Source of the DNA: Fratercula arctica
Lineage: Eukaryota > Chordata > Aves > Charadriiformes > Alcidae
Assembly: GCA_947846985.1 (NCBI GenBank)
Contig: CANTUZ010000001.1
Coordinates: 183,852,455 to 183,916,454 of the forward strand
DNA length: 64,000 nucleotides
Reading direction: 5' to 3'
This document shows, one piece after another, positions 12,001 through 27,000 of this stretch (its first letter is position 1; every line of letters starts with the position of its first letter). The position numbers and the translations under genes were made by a program. The notes beneath the pieces were generated by a model, which saw nothing but the letters and a program-made list of their open reading frames with translations, did not search any database and was not told where the DNA came from.

Positions 12001-15000
12001 GAGAGATGCTCCAGTCTCTTAATCATCTTTGTGGCTCTGTGCTGGACTCGCTCCAGCACGCTCATGTCTCTCTTGTATGGGGGAACTGGACAACAGTACT
12101 CCAGATGTGGCCTCAGCAGTGCAGAGAGGAAGGATCACCTCCCTTGGCCTGCTGACAACACTGTTCTTGATGCACGCCAGGATGCTGTTGGCCTTTTTTG
12201 CCACAAGGGTGCATTGCTGGCTCATGTTCAGCTTGTAGTCCAGCTTGGACCCCAAGGTCCTTCTCTGACAAACTGCTTTACAATAAGTCAGTCCCCAGCA
12301 TGGGTTGGTGCATGGGGTTATCCCTTCCCAGATGCATGACTCTGCCTGTCCCCTTGTTGAACTTCATGAGAATTCTCCAGCCTGTTGAGGTCCCTCTGAG
12401 TGGTGGTCCAACCATCTGGTGTACCAGTCATTCCTCCCAGGTTTGTACCATCTGTGAACTTCCTGCAGGTGCACTCTGTCCCATCATTTAGATCATTAAT
12501 CAAGATTTTAAATAGTATTGGCACCAGTACTGACCACTGAGGTACACCTCTAGTGACTTGCTTCCAACTGGACTTTGCGACACTGATCCCAACCCTCTGG
12601 GCCTGGTCATTCAGCTAGTTTGCAGTCTACCTCACTGTCTACTTTGTCAACTTGTCTATGATGTTGCTATAGAAGACAGTGTCAAAGGCTTTACTGAACT
12701 TGAGGTAAACAACATCCACTGCTTTCTACTTGTCCACCAAGGTAGTCATCTCATTGCAGAAGCCTACCAGGTTAGTCAATCACGAGTTCCCCTTTGTAAA
12801 TCCATGCTGCCTACTCGTGATCACCACCTTGTCTTTCATGACTTTGAAAATCCTTTCTAGGAGGATTTCCTCCATCACCTCCTGAGAGATTGGGCTGAGG
12901 CCAACTAGCCTGTAGTTCCTCAAAGCTTTCTTCTTGCTCTTCCTGAAGATTGGAGTGATATTTGCTCTCCCAACTTCTCCCAATCACCACGATCATTTAA
13001 AAATGATCAAGAACCACCTTGCAATGGCATTAGCCAGCTCCATCAGCACTCATGGATGCAACCCATCAGGCTCTATGAATTTATATATGTCCAATTTAAC
13101 TGCTCCCTAACCTGGCTCTCCTCCACCAAGTGCAAATCCTCCTTGCACCAGGCCTTCCCTCTAGCTTCAGGGGCCTGGGATTCCTGAAAGCCCTTATTAC
13201 TCGTAAAGACTGACACAAAGGCAGTGTTAAGCACCTCAGCCTCTGCCATGTCATTTATCACCAGCTCCCCTGCCCCATTCAGTAGTGGGGTCCATATTTT
13301 CCCTAGTCTTCCTTTTGACATTTATGTACTTGTAGAATCCTTTGTTGTTGCCCTTTACATCCCTCTCTTCACATTCAACTCTAGGCCAGCATTTGCTTTC
13401 CTAACTCCATCTCTGCAAGACCGGATAGGAGCTCTATACTCCTCCTGGGTCACCTGCCTCTGCTTCCACCTTTTGTACCATTCCTTTCTACATCTGAGTT
13501 CAGTTAGGATCTTCTTGCCCATCCATGCCTGCCACCTTTGCTTGATTTCCTGCTTGTTGGGATGGTCCTTTCTTGATCTTGGAGGAAGTAATCACTGAGT
13601 ATCATCCAGCTCTCCTGGACCCCTCCTCTCTTCAAGGTCATAGCCCATGGGATTCTTCCAAGTAGACCTCTAGAGAGGATGAAGTCTGCTGTCATGAAAT
13701 CCAGGGCTGCAGTCCTGATTTCTTCCTGCTCCCTTCTCTTAGAATCTTGAACTCCATCATCTCATAGTCACTGTAGCCAAGGCTTTCTTTAACTTTCATG
13801 TCCGTGAACAGTTCTTCATTCTTCATAAGCATCAGGTACAGCAAAGCACCTTTCCTTCTTGGCTCCTCCATCAACTGTGCCAGGAAGTTGTCATCTATGC
13901 ACTCAAGAAATCTCCTAGGTTGCTTGAACTCTTCTGTATTGTCCTTTCATCAGGCATCAGGGTTATTCAGGTTCCCCCTGAGGACCAGGCCCTGGGAACA
14001 TGAGGTGGCTTTAAGTTGTCTGAAGATCAGAATTCAGCCCAAGACTAATAGGAACAAAGGCTACTCATAGATGGCTGGAAGTGAGGAGAGGCACCTTTTG
14101 CTAGCAACATGTCAGAAGTGTATGTGATTAGGCCGGGATAAAATACTTTAGGACTAATAAGAACCAGTATGACTAAGTCTGAGAAGGATTCAGACAAGGA
14201 GATTTTGATCCAGCAAATTTCGAAAAGTATGTTCAGCTCTTCTTGGAACTAAAATGATTATCACTCCAATTAAGAAATGGATTACTTGGATTTTCATAGG
14301 ATTTCAATGTATTTCAATGGATTTTCACAGCCATTCAAAATCTACACAAAAAACCACCATATAAAATATAAAAGAAACAGAATATTGGCTACAGTAAGAC
14401 TATGCAAAAGCTCCTTACATCCAAAAGCACCCTGAACTCCCTATATGCCACACCTGACCATCACATTACAAAAACAATAAAAAAACCCCACAACTCTACT
14501 CAGGAATAGCTTAGAATAAAAAAAAATGTTTTGGAGTTGATAAACATTTTACAGAAACTTCTTTTAACTACAGCTGTGCTAGATAGATAAGTAAAAACAG
14601 GATTACTGAGCCTTTTTTTTTTTTTTTTTAAATTAAGCTTTCATTTCAACCTACAAAAAGCTCTTTGAACTCCTTCTGGATACTGTCCACTTTGCTCAAA
14701 ACACTGCTAAAATGAATGGTCTCTTCAGTACCCATTATCCTTTGCTTATGTTTAAATTCGCTTCTACACAGAAAACTAAATACAAGGATGTTTTTGTCCT
14801 TGATATAATTCCCCATGAATCTTAATCTAAAATCTAAATAGTTATCTTTGTAGTGCTTACTTTTTTCTTTAAATCCTAGATTAAAAACATGCTTACTATA
14901 TAATTTCCACTGATCTTGTCAATATAATTTAATTAAACTTGATTGCTTCACCATAGGAAAACTAGTTTTATCAGAAGTTAGGGGGTACATAATAGTAGAA

Positions 15001-18000
15001 TACAACAGTATTATTGTAATATTGACAAATAAAAGATCAAAGAAAGGTACAGTACACATACCAAATGTGTACTGCAATGACACCAACAGCTCTGTGCAAT
15101 GCTTTCCATATTTAAACATTCTCCAATTTAGGTTTATTGAAATGACAGTAAATATCCATTCCTAATAATTTTCAGTTTAGACACCTTTTATGTAACTTCT
15201 AGCATTTATATAGCTACATGTCATTTTTGGAAAGTTAGAAGTAGGACTCAATAAGGAAGGCAACTGATTATTTCCTTCCCCTCCAAATTATGGTTGATAA
15301 TGATCACATGCCGATCAATATTGTGCTTCAAACCTGCTTACTCTGTTAAACAACGATGTTCATCATATCGCTCTTTTGCTTACAGTGATCAACTACTGCA
15401 GCAGTAAGTAACGCTATTAGTTCAATCAGACTGTTAAGGACTCAGTGAAGGAAATACTGCAATAATTTATTTAATTCTGCAGCTCCAGAAACCTTAGAGC
15501 TAATTATGTCACAGACTGAAATTCTTGTGGAAAAAAAAATCACAAGTTTTAAAATTAGTTGCAGTGATTTCACAGAGATGAGAAGTCTAAGAAAACTGTA
15601 AACAACGAAGAATTTTCCAGTTCTAAGACTAAAAAATAGAAACTAACCCTTCTGATTCTGAATAATACCTCTATCTTCATAAAACCAGACAAGAAGTCCT
15701 TCCCAAGAAATATATTAAGCTAGTAACACAGAAATATGAAAGCCAGATCTAAATTTTTAAAAAGTAAACGAAATCATGATATATCCTTGTTCAGGCTTGT
15801 CCTTGAGACACTGGAATACAATTCCAAAGTGACTGGGTCTGCAATTTTGTACATAAGATATACTGAGGTCACAAGAATCTTCACTGATCCTTGCTCTGAA
15901 TTTCTATATATTTAGCCTGTCAATTTTATTTGGACAACTGCTAAATTTAGTATCTTTTTTTTTTTTCTGATTCTGTTGAAGTTATCATATAGTTATATAA
16001 TATTATAAAAACTAATATAATTTATTTCTAAATTACCAATTAAAATATTTTTATTGTAAGTGCTCAGCTTTTAAAAGATGTTTATAAATATACGTTAACC
16101 ATAATGTAATATAACCAGAAGACTGAATGATTGCTAGTAGTACGGAATGTCGTGGTGGTGAAGGGAGTTAACTAGTTCTCAATCCAACTGCAAACTCCTC
16201 TTCACTTCCCAAACATACATGAGTCACCCCCCCACTTTTGCATTCTTCTGTGGTGCTATGGTCAGCACACTGGCAAGTGCTATACATTTGTAGGCATATG
16301 CTCCAATGAAAACTCTGTGGTGAAGACGCCCTGCTTTCCCAGATCTAGGGATAAAGAAAGGCTACAGTCAGAAGGAAAACACATTGGGAAGTCTCAAGGA
16401 AAGCAAATGCTCCAGACCATCTGGGAGCCTGGTACCACAGAACCTTCTGAAAAATCTTGTCCTATTTAAATAATTATGGTGAATGTGCATGAAGTCACCA
16501 CTCATATTTAAGTCAAAACTTTAGAAACAATTATTTAAAATTAAGATGTTGGAAAAAAAAAAAATCAGTCTGAACCATACTTTACCATAGGCAGTTGTTT
16601 CTACCAAGTTCGGAATACTCTGTACATTCACAGGCTATCATTGCACTTCCTAATTTTGTCAGACTCAAGCTGCGCCTTGTAACTGTTCTGTGTAACATCC
16701 TGTGTGCTGCACAGTTTCACTGAAATGATACTAAACTCTGTGAATAAAATAATCCAGCACTGGATGAAGGATATATAACTTAAGAAAGCCAAGTCTGATA
16801 TTTGGAAGCTGAGTTTGTTAGCTCCATAGTAACCATTTCACCTCACTGCCTATGCAGACATGCTTTGCATTTTAGTTCACTTTTACAGACTTGCTCTGTT
16901 GTTTTCTTTCATTGTCCTTGTGAAAAAGTGGAGGCAGAATTAGTACAAAGCTATCACGGGCTAGGACAAGACAGGCTAAGATTCTGAATGGACTTTTGCA
17001 AAGTATTTTTCAAATTCTATGTTTCAAGTCAACATAAAGATAATAACCATGCAGATTAAGGGTAGGGCTTATTGCTTCAAATGAGGAGTTTAAGAGTTGC
17101 TGCACTATTGCAAGGGGTTACTTAGAAAAAATGACTACTCTAAAAATATTTAAATGGGTATGCCTTGCTCAATCATTCTGTAAAATCAGCTCAATACATA
17201 TTCACATAAGTAGCAGCAAAACATCCTCTGAGCAGAAGACAGGAATGAGAAACAAGAGAGTTGTATTACTACCTGTAAGACCTACTCATACACGTAACTG
17301 CAAGATTCACATCCTGAGGCAGTCCTCTCATTGCATTGGGCAGCCGGTGCCATTATGAGAATGTTAGTTACTATATTCACATATAAAGCTTTAAGGCTTG
17401 CTCAGTCGAACATCACTGAGCTACTAAATTACAGTTTCTGATACACGCTTTGTGAAAAAGGAATTCACACATTCAGATTTAACTGTGCAATAAAATAGTC
17501 CCTACAGCATTCAGCACAAACATACTCTCCTCAATACAAAGGTTACACGATCACCTTGTTCTGTTAAATATATACAAAAATGTTTGAAATATTATGTTAA
17601 TTACGGCTCTCCTCTTGTAAGTACTCAGTCTGATCATAGTACTCCTGAGGATGAAACCGTTGAAGAGAAGCTGTCAGCAAGCACAGGAAATCTTTATGTC
17701 CCTGCATGAACTATTCTGACCCCATAAAATACATAATGTTTTATAAACATGAAACAGCACAGAAGCAGAATTGTTTCCTCTTTATCGTAGTGACAGCAAC
17801 ATATGGTGGTGACAGTATTTCCAAGAAACCTCTAAAACTTATGGTGCACTAGAACAAATTGGTTTAGCTTCATTCTAATGGTGGGCCTGATCCACTTTAC
17901 TGCATGAGAGATAAGTGAGAAAAGATTTTTTTTAATAAATAACATAATTTTCTGTAAGGCATACAATGATCTACTATTATCTCTTTATACACATATTTCA

Positions 18001-21000
18001 TGCAATTTACTTACAAAGATACCCCCTTGCATCATAATCATGCTGAGAGGGATGCCTTTGGGTCAAATAAATACAATTTATGATGTATTCTGCACTATGT
18101 TGATTCCCAGAGGCCTTAATTTGTGACAGATATTAATGCAATCCCCCTATACTCCCAATTTCTACCAATTTCAGAATGAACTGATTCCGTTACTTAAGAG
18201 GCAGCAGAAATGCTCCTTTAAATTCCCGAAATAAATGTCTTGTGCTCATTACTTTGTAAGACTATCTCAAAATTCCGATTTCTCTTCAGACACTAGAAAA
18301 ACAAACACTCTAGAACTGTGACAAGTAACGGCTCAAATGTGCACTGAAAAAGTGATTCCCCTTGAACTGGCTAATGGAAAAATTCTTCAGAAAGTGGTTG
18401 TACAGAAAATGAAAATTAAATGCATTCGTATTTATATTACTGAATTACGCTAAAATTATTACTTCCGTTACTGCTGCCTTTGACAGTTTAAAAAAATGAG
18501 AAGGTACATTAGCTAGATTTGTACTTCTACTACGCTATTTGCAAAAAGGGAACACTTTATGCTGAGATCACATCACACAGTAAAACAAAAAGTGTAACAA
18601 AGTTTGAAAGTTTACTGAAAAGCTTCCTTTTCCATACAACTCTTCTCCCATAGTTATATTTTTTTCCTAAAAATTAGAAACACTGTAATATACTGTTTGC
18701 ATATACCCAAATGTTATGCTAAATGCTTCTGAGAGCTATCAACACTAATGCTATTATAAGCTAAGTAATTATATATTTTACATTATTTTACCCTACGTTA
18801 GCTGTGTTTGCACTTGACATTTCCTTAGAATGAATGGTTGGCTGAGGTAGACTGCTAGGTGATTATCTTAAATTATTAACTCATCCCAGCTAGTAATTAA
18901 TTCACAGGAAATGACCAGCTGCTCTGAAGACTTTACTGAATTCATGTTTGCATGTCAGATATAGAAAATGTACTCTTACACTGTACTGATGATTTGCTAA
19001 ATATTAGCAGACATCACGAAAAAAAGAATTACTGGGCAATAAAATATATTGTCATTAAGAGCACAAGCTGTGCACTGCAGATTTAATTACATGAATTCTG
19101 CAATAAACAACAGGACACATTACCAAAATAGTATTTTAACTGTGGTTCCCAAATAATGAATTGCCTGTAAAATTACAAGCAAAGATCATAGTGTGCAATC
19201 CAAGAGAAAAAGCTGGCCTGTGGTTGAAGCCATACTGGCCCCAAACACAGGCCTGAGCTTGGGGTCTCCATATGATGTTTGTGAAGCATGTACATGTACA
19301 CACACACACATACAAGTCCCTAACAAACAAAGAAAACCAACCAAAAAACCCCATGGATCTGAATAAAATCCTTCTGGATTCAGATGATGCTAGGGGACTC
19401 AAGCCTAGAAGGTTTATCCGTTCTGACAACATTTAACTTAGGAAGCATATAAAAACTCTATTTGCTATGACGAGATATATCAGAGTAAGGAGAAAGGTCT
19501 AGTAGTTATATAAAAGAATCACATTACTATAAAACCTCCATAAGTGAGCAAGAAATTCCAGATCCAGAGATATCCTAATCCTTGTGAAAGCTGACCATGT
19601 TAGATTTTCAAAATTCTTTAAATTTCATTTCCCAAGCTAACAATGTAAATATTCTTCAGACTCAATATATTTTTACATGAATAACCTGATTGTTATTAAT
19701 ATTACTTATTAATCTTAGCTTTGCTAACTAATTGGGCTATGCTTTTAGCTGTCAGTTTACTAAGGAATAGTAAAGTGACAGGAAATTCAAAATGCCTTGA
19801 AAAAATATGAAAAGAGTATGAAGACTAGAAGTGACCTATACGGAATCCAGGTGACTCATATTATTTGATACATGTTGATAAATGCTACTCAAAATCTGTT
19901 GGGTCATTCATCTATTTAAAACCATACAATAATCAGAATGTTGTAAGCTAGCTCTACAGATAACTTCTAAAACTAAATATATTGCACACTCCACACATTT
20001 CTTTTGATCTTTCCTATTGTAATTTCAAACTGAAACTGGATTTCCCGTAGAATCCCTTTTTTTAATAAAACTATGTAAGCTATTTAAATTTCTTAATACA
20101 ATTTTATCCTTTATTTATTGCCTCAAACATTAGATTTCATTTCATTGCAACTGAAACAAAGCAAGTTCATAACTAAAGGATCTGATGTTAAAATGGACGA
20201 AATTCAAGAAATAAAGTGAACTAGTTATTGAAGATAATTGATGTAAAGTGTTCAGGATTTGTATATGAACTACCTAGTATTTGTAACCACAGTGGGGGCA
20301 GGGGGAGTAAGAACTGAAGGGAAAAGTTCTGCACTTCCATGACTTCTCAAAATTAAGAAGTACATGCCTAGAACGCAAAATACAAGATGGGTTTATCAAA
20401 AGCAGATAAAAACTGAAACAAATTTTTAGATTAAGAAATTCTGGATTTATAAAGCACCTTACATACCAGACCAGTGAAAGTGATGAAAGAGACTACGATG
20501 GAGGAAGAACTGGCTGATCAGATGGGACAACAGTCTACATCGGACAGAGAACTCTTTGGCTGGGACTGTTTACTATCAAAGTTACTCAATGGCTGGTTTG
20601 GGGCTCATCCTCATTTTCTCAAAAGTATGCAACTGCTAATGAAATCTGTTACTAAGTTAGTGACTTTGCAAATACAAAGGCCTTACTATAAATACAGAAT
20701 GAGTCTAAGGTCCAAGAAAACCCAAAGGAGATAACACATAGCCAAGGAAAGTGCTCATAAACACAAAGCTACGCACTTCAAGACTACGTTGGAATCACAC
20801 CAACCATGAGAAAGATCCGAGTAGAGCACTATCACAAAACGATTTAACCACCTATATGCGAAGTAGCTGTTGAAAAGGCAACTGTAATTCTAAATTGTAC
20901 CTTCCTCTGAAATAGGAAATACATGACACAGTTAAGACATCATCTAAAATACAGTATTCAGCCTGACCAAATTAACTCCTCTGAATTTTGCTTCTAATTT

Positions 21001-24000
21001 TGAATTTGGAATCTCATTCAGCTTTGCACAGTACATCTTGGGTCATGCCAAAACACGCTGAATAGTCCAGTTTCAAGAAAGACTGCTTAAACTGCAGCAG
21101 GTGCAATGAAGGACCATTAGGATGATCAAGAGAACACAGAGCCTATTTTGCAAGACTCAGACAGACTGACATATTTAGACCTAATAAAATAAAAAAGGCT
21201 ATGAGTGCTCTCTATATACTTATCAGAAGGGTAAAAACTACAAGAAGATAAGTTAATTAAACTAGAGAACATTCCTAGCACAAAGACAATTTGTATCCAT
21301 TAGCTATGAATAGACTTAAGAGTGAAAATCAGAAATTCTCTAGCCACGAGAAAAATGAAGAAATATCTTCTTGAAATAACCTTCTACAAGGGTAGCAGCA
21401 GCCAAGACAGCTTTATGTGTTTATGAACTACAGTCTATGATGCAGTTGGCAACCATGACAGAGGACTGAATTTGACCCCGAGGGAAACTTTCATTCTATA
21501 CTCCCTTATCATTTTTTCCTAAGGAAATCCCAGCTGAAATAATTCTAAATTCTATAGCCAAAAAGCTAAAATTTATCTGCTACTAAAAACAGCAGCGTAA
21601 ATATATCCCCAGTAAAAGAAAACATTGCAAGGTAAAGAATCTTTGAAGAGATTGCCAACTGATTTGGAATTTGCAAAATTAACACTATAGATTAATCCTT
21701 GTATTGGAAGAGAAGCTCAGTACGGGAAATAGGGCTTAGACGTTGTTCCCTGTTTGACTAATGGGAATGCACTGGATATTGAACTAACTGACTTTATGCA
21801 CATTTTGCATAACGTGGTGAAAATCATTCCTATCACAGTACTAAGACCTGTATCGACAACAAGAAGAGGGCAGTATCCTAAACTACAATACAGAAGGCAA
21901 ATCAGAGGCTGGATAGCAGCTGATGAAGCATGAAGTGATTGTTTGCATTAAGCACTAGACCACTACATATCATAAATAAGCTTTCCTTAAAGGAAAAGGT
22001 AACAGTATATCAATAGTCCCACTACATTCTTAGGCTTTCATTTGCAATGAATAACACAAGGCTAATTTGTATGGAAATACAGCCCCATCAAGTCAGCATT
22101 AGACAGATATATAACCTGGGAAAATAAAAATTACCAGCTATCAAGACTTGACAGTAAATTGTTCTTTCTGATCTAAGAAATGGTGGCTGGTAACATCAGA
22201 ACTTGAGAGCCGCAACTTACATTGTCTGTACAGAGATTACTGAATTGACTCAGTTCTTAATCTTTCACTATACAAGTTTCCTCTGATTTTACAAGATTTG
22301 TTTTATAGCAAGTATTATCTGGTAAACAGTGTGACTAAAGATACGTGGACTCAGAAGTCTAAGCAAAAAAATAGTTAAATGTAATACAGCCCATTTGGGA
22401 GTAAGGGCTGTTTTTTTTTAAAGAAGCGCTCTGAAAATTACATTAGCAAAGCATCACTATGAATCATTGGAGATAAAAATTATAATGCATCTAAGTTAAA
22501 TGCCTAAATAAAATATACTCTCAATTTCATTTCACTAAACAAATCTACCAATAACACCTCACTTAGCAAGTCCCTGCCAGGAATCTTGCAAGCAGTCTGG
22601 CTCTGCAAAATACTACTGGTGCAGTAACCACACCAATTTCACGAACTCGTAAACTGCATCATGCGCGTCCACCTGAAGAGCTGCTAATCAAACCTCTAGA
22701 ATCCGTAAGAGAAAAAGAAATGCACATATTCATGTAGCTACCACATTCCAGTAAATTCCCTCTTCCTTAAACAGTAGGCGACATTGCCTCCAAGGCTGTA
22801 GGAAAATGTGTATGGCAACAAGTAGACAGAGAAACAAAGAAATATTTGTTTCTATCATTGTGAGAACAAGATACACCTATTAAACCACAGTCTGTATAAG
22901 CTCTGGTGCATACTGATCACTGTGGCATATCCTAAGAATGAGAAGAACTTCAATGTGACCTATATTCTATGTCTTCTTAGAGCCTGGGAAGCACCCTTGA
23001 ATCTAATTTTAAAAGCTACTGTGTAAAACCAATTAGGGTAGGATCCACTAAGCGAATCACTTTTGAAGGTCTCTCCTGTAACAAGCTACAAAGATGAAAT
23101 GGCTTTACAGATTTACTGCCTAATAAAAGGAAAGGGAAAGTTTGAAAAATAGAAAGAACCTGTGTATTATCTTTTTTGAATGAAGGTAAGACTTGAAATT
23201 TTAGTTACATCATATTATTGTACTGTACATGGTTTTTATTTCTAGGTTGTATTCTCACCACACATCCTGTTACACCTGCATTATTAAAACTCCACTAACA
23301 GATTAGCTGCCAAATTAACCACTTTAGTATCCTATCTTGCTCAAAGAAAATATGATTATTTGAACATCAGCATTTTAATACATGGAATTGCAATACAGCA
23401 ATGAAATCATGGCAAGCCATCAAGAAAAAGGTGATCAAATCCTTTGTATTAAATTGATCATATTTTATTTTGAGAAAAATCTGTGGCTTTGTTAAACTCA
23501 CCACCACCCCCCTCCACACACACAACCCCCACTGCCCCTTTAATTGATCCTCTGGTTTAAAATTTAGTTTTTACTGTAAAACTTAGTAAATGAAGTGTGC
23601 ATAATGATTTTGTTAAATCTTAAATTGCTCTTTTAATTAATTGTCCATTTCCTCAGCCTACTGTACCATCTACTGAAGAGACAGTTATTAAGTACCCGTA
23701 ATGCTTTTCACGCTACAGAAAATAAAGAAAAAAAAAAAAAGAGGAATATGGGGGGGGGGGGGCGGAAGAGGAACACCCACCCTCTGTTTGAAGTATGAAA
23801 AAAATATAAAATCACTGGTTGTAACAGGATAGGGGAGAGGTTAAGAGACCCTCAGTGCTTCATGAATAGATTTTAATATAAAAAAGCTGACATACGCAGC
23901 AATACAGCTTCTATATTGTAATATCATGACTTGACTCGCACAGTTCCTGGAGAAGCATGTTAGAGGGATTAAATCCCTTTGAATGTTAATGTGTTCCTCT

Positions 24001-27000
24001 TTTGAACCACAAAGAATATTAATCCTCTTCCCCTCATCCACCAACAGCTGCACTGTTTTTTCCTACTTGACAGAGTGGAACCAGATAGCATGGCACGATT
24101 GACCTGAATGTAAATATTGCGATTTGTTTTTGAACTGCTTACTTTTTTCAGAAATTTAACAAACTTGGCATCAGCTTACCTGCAGCACAAATAAGAATAA
24201 GCGTTCAGGCACCTAGAAATCTCTTTCTAAACTAATACATCAGAACTGTAAAAATAATTTATTACCTTCTTAATAAATTGACACACTTTACAATCCCCTC
24301 AAACATTTACAGTGACTAGCACAGAAGTCAGACGAATGTTCCCAGAGAAAGGGCATGCATGTGTGTACACAAATACACATTCATATATAAATAAATATAT
24401 ATTAGGGAAAAGTGAGGGTTAAAGGAAACATATACAGTTCAGTTCAGGCATGATTCCAGCATATACATCTAGAATCATACATTAAATTTTTAGGAATTAA
24501 TCTCAATCCTGTACATAACTCTGATTCAACTATTTCCATATAGTTTGTAAAAGGATTCCAATTTCAACAAAAGAATATGCAGGCTAACCATAAAAGAAAT
24601 CCACTAAATTTCCATTATCAAAATGATATTCTTATGCATTTGAAGAGTCCTAAGTCAGATCACCTGCCAGAGTGCTTTTCATTCCGATTTAAATGCAGAA
24701 CTGACTGATAAGCTAATACAAATGGTCTCCATACAGGATCCTTTAGAGTCCCAAACTCCAAAGCCAGGAAACAAATCTCATTATATTTACCGTTCTGAAT
24801 TTTCACAGACATTTTACAATCATTTTCACCTTTTGGCCACCTCTGTTCTTTGAATTATTTAGAAATACCAACACTCCAGAAGCAGATTTAAGTTAATAAG
24901 AAACTAGCATGGTTCATATTCAGAGAAGAGATTATGTTGATTAATTAATGTAAGTTTCCAACATATTAAAAAAAAAAATTGTCAAAAGGCCATCGTCTTT
25001 CTGACACTGTACTACAATATTGAAGCCTTTGTCATAAATTATTATTTAAAATTAATAGATGTAAATTATTGTAATTAATTATTGTAAAGTGCTGGTGCAC
25101 TTTACAAAAATCACGGTACTACTGAGAACGTCTAACGATGTTATGCTTCATTTATTTCTGCAGTCCAAAAGCAGCCCAACCTGTTAGGTAGTGTACAGGC
25201 TTAAAGCGATAAGACAGAAAAGAGCAAGTATTTCCATATAAACTAGAAATGTTAGTATCATACATGATCTGGGCAATGAACTTATGACAGTTGCAGTGCA
25301 TTTTTAGAATAAAGACGCTTAACAAAAATCTACTATCTCATATTTATGATATGAACTATAATTAAGGACTAAGACTTATTAACATACTTTAAAAATAATC
25401 ACAAAGCTATTTTAAACAGGAATATGACTGCATTTAGGATTCTATTTATTTAAAAACATATTTATGCATACATATTCTTTTCAATTCATCTTGGATACTT
25501 TAATACAGATAAAAATCTTGATTACCCTGCATTTTCCACTGAGGTACCATTAAACCCAAGAACATAAGGGTAACAGTCTGCTACGTACATGAAGGCTCTT
25601 ACCCCAGGGTTAAAACAAGGTAATTCAAGGTATCTTGAGTTTGCAGTGGTGGATTTAGAATCTGAGATAGAAATCTGCATGAAGACAGTTATGTGGCATT
25701 TGCCATGTAGCATCTTGCTAGCTGGCTGCCCATAAAAAGCCAAGCACATCCTACAGAAAACAGATAATTATGGAAATAGAGGTGTGTTAAGAAAAGCATG
25801 AAGAACATGAAAGATGACAACCTTTAGATCCTAAATGAATTCAAAAGCGTTTAAATATCATGTCTGGGAAGAAGAGAGATTTTCAGATGATGTGAAAGTT
25901 TAAGTCAGAAAATCTAGCATCTAGTTCTACTACAATAAATAGTTTTAGTACTGAAAACATTTAGTTCTTCATGGCTTATGAAAGTGAACCACATCCTAAG
26001 CCCTTGCTTTCTAGTAATTAAAATACGTCAAATAGAAAAGAATAGTGTGCGTGAAACAGTGTTGGTAAGATCACATGGAAGGGCTTTGTCCAAAGAGTCT
26101 GGAAAAAGGAAAAAATTAATTAGACTTTATTCTAGCTCTGTGTGTCTGAGAATACTGGATCTAATCTCTATTAACACTAATCATACATTCTCTGGTCTGG
26201 TGAATTGAACTTAAAAGTGAATATAGATGAAATGAATATCCACCTTACTGCATTTTACACAACTCTGGTAATTCAGAAATGACATTAAGACAAATAATTG
26301 TCTAAGCACTACACAGAAGTTAAAAATCATGGTTTTTACGTAGCTATTCTTCATACAGAAGCACAGACAGACTTTGATGTACTCTCAATTCAAGGAAAGA
26401 GGGGGTGGAAAGGTGAGAAGAGGAAGAAAAGTGCTTCACATAGCTTAACACTGATCTATTCAAGCAGTTAAGGAGCAGCTTGGAACAGGTCCAAAGGATA
26501 AAGCAGCTCCCTTTCCAGTTTTGCTTGGCCAGATGGAAGATGACCAGGTTTCAGGATTTCAAGCAGTGCTTAAGCTTGGAATATCTGTTGTGTTACTCCA
26601 TTTTTAGCTTTAAAAAAAATGCCAAAACTTACTTGCTTATTTCAAGTAGTATGGGATTAAAATGTTTTAGGGATATCAACATAGTTGGGAGGCTGGGGGG
26701 TGGTGGAGGAGATGAGGAGGGAAAAAAAGACCCTAAACAAAAAAAGGAAACAGAGAAACAGAATAAAATGGAAGAACTCTCAGAATCTCTCTGATGTAGT
26801 AGCACCATCTTACCCTCCATGGGAACCTTTCCCCTTCCCTCTGCAATTTATGTAGACCTTTTATATAGCTGAATAGAATTATTCCATCTCCTTATAAATG
26901 TTAATTCAAAATATAGAAGTATGCTGGGTTTTTTCAGATAAAATTCTAGCTTCTGTTTATTATCTCTTAATCTAATACATTTTTTACTATTGATACTCCT

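Noticed and set aside
20474..20734. 86-codon plus-strand open frame starting [13 protein letters not shown]
   Set aside because: The acidic start looks protein-like, but no family is recognisable and there are no supporting splice or promoter signals.
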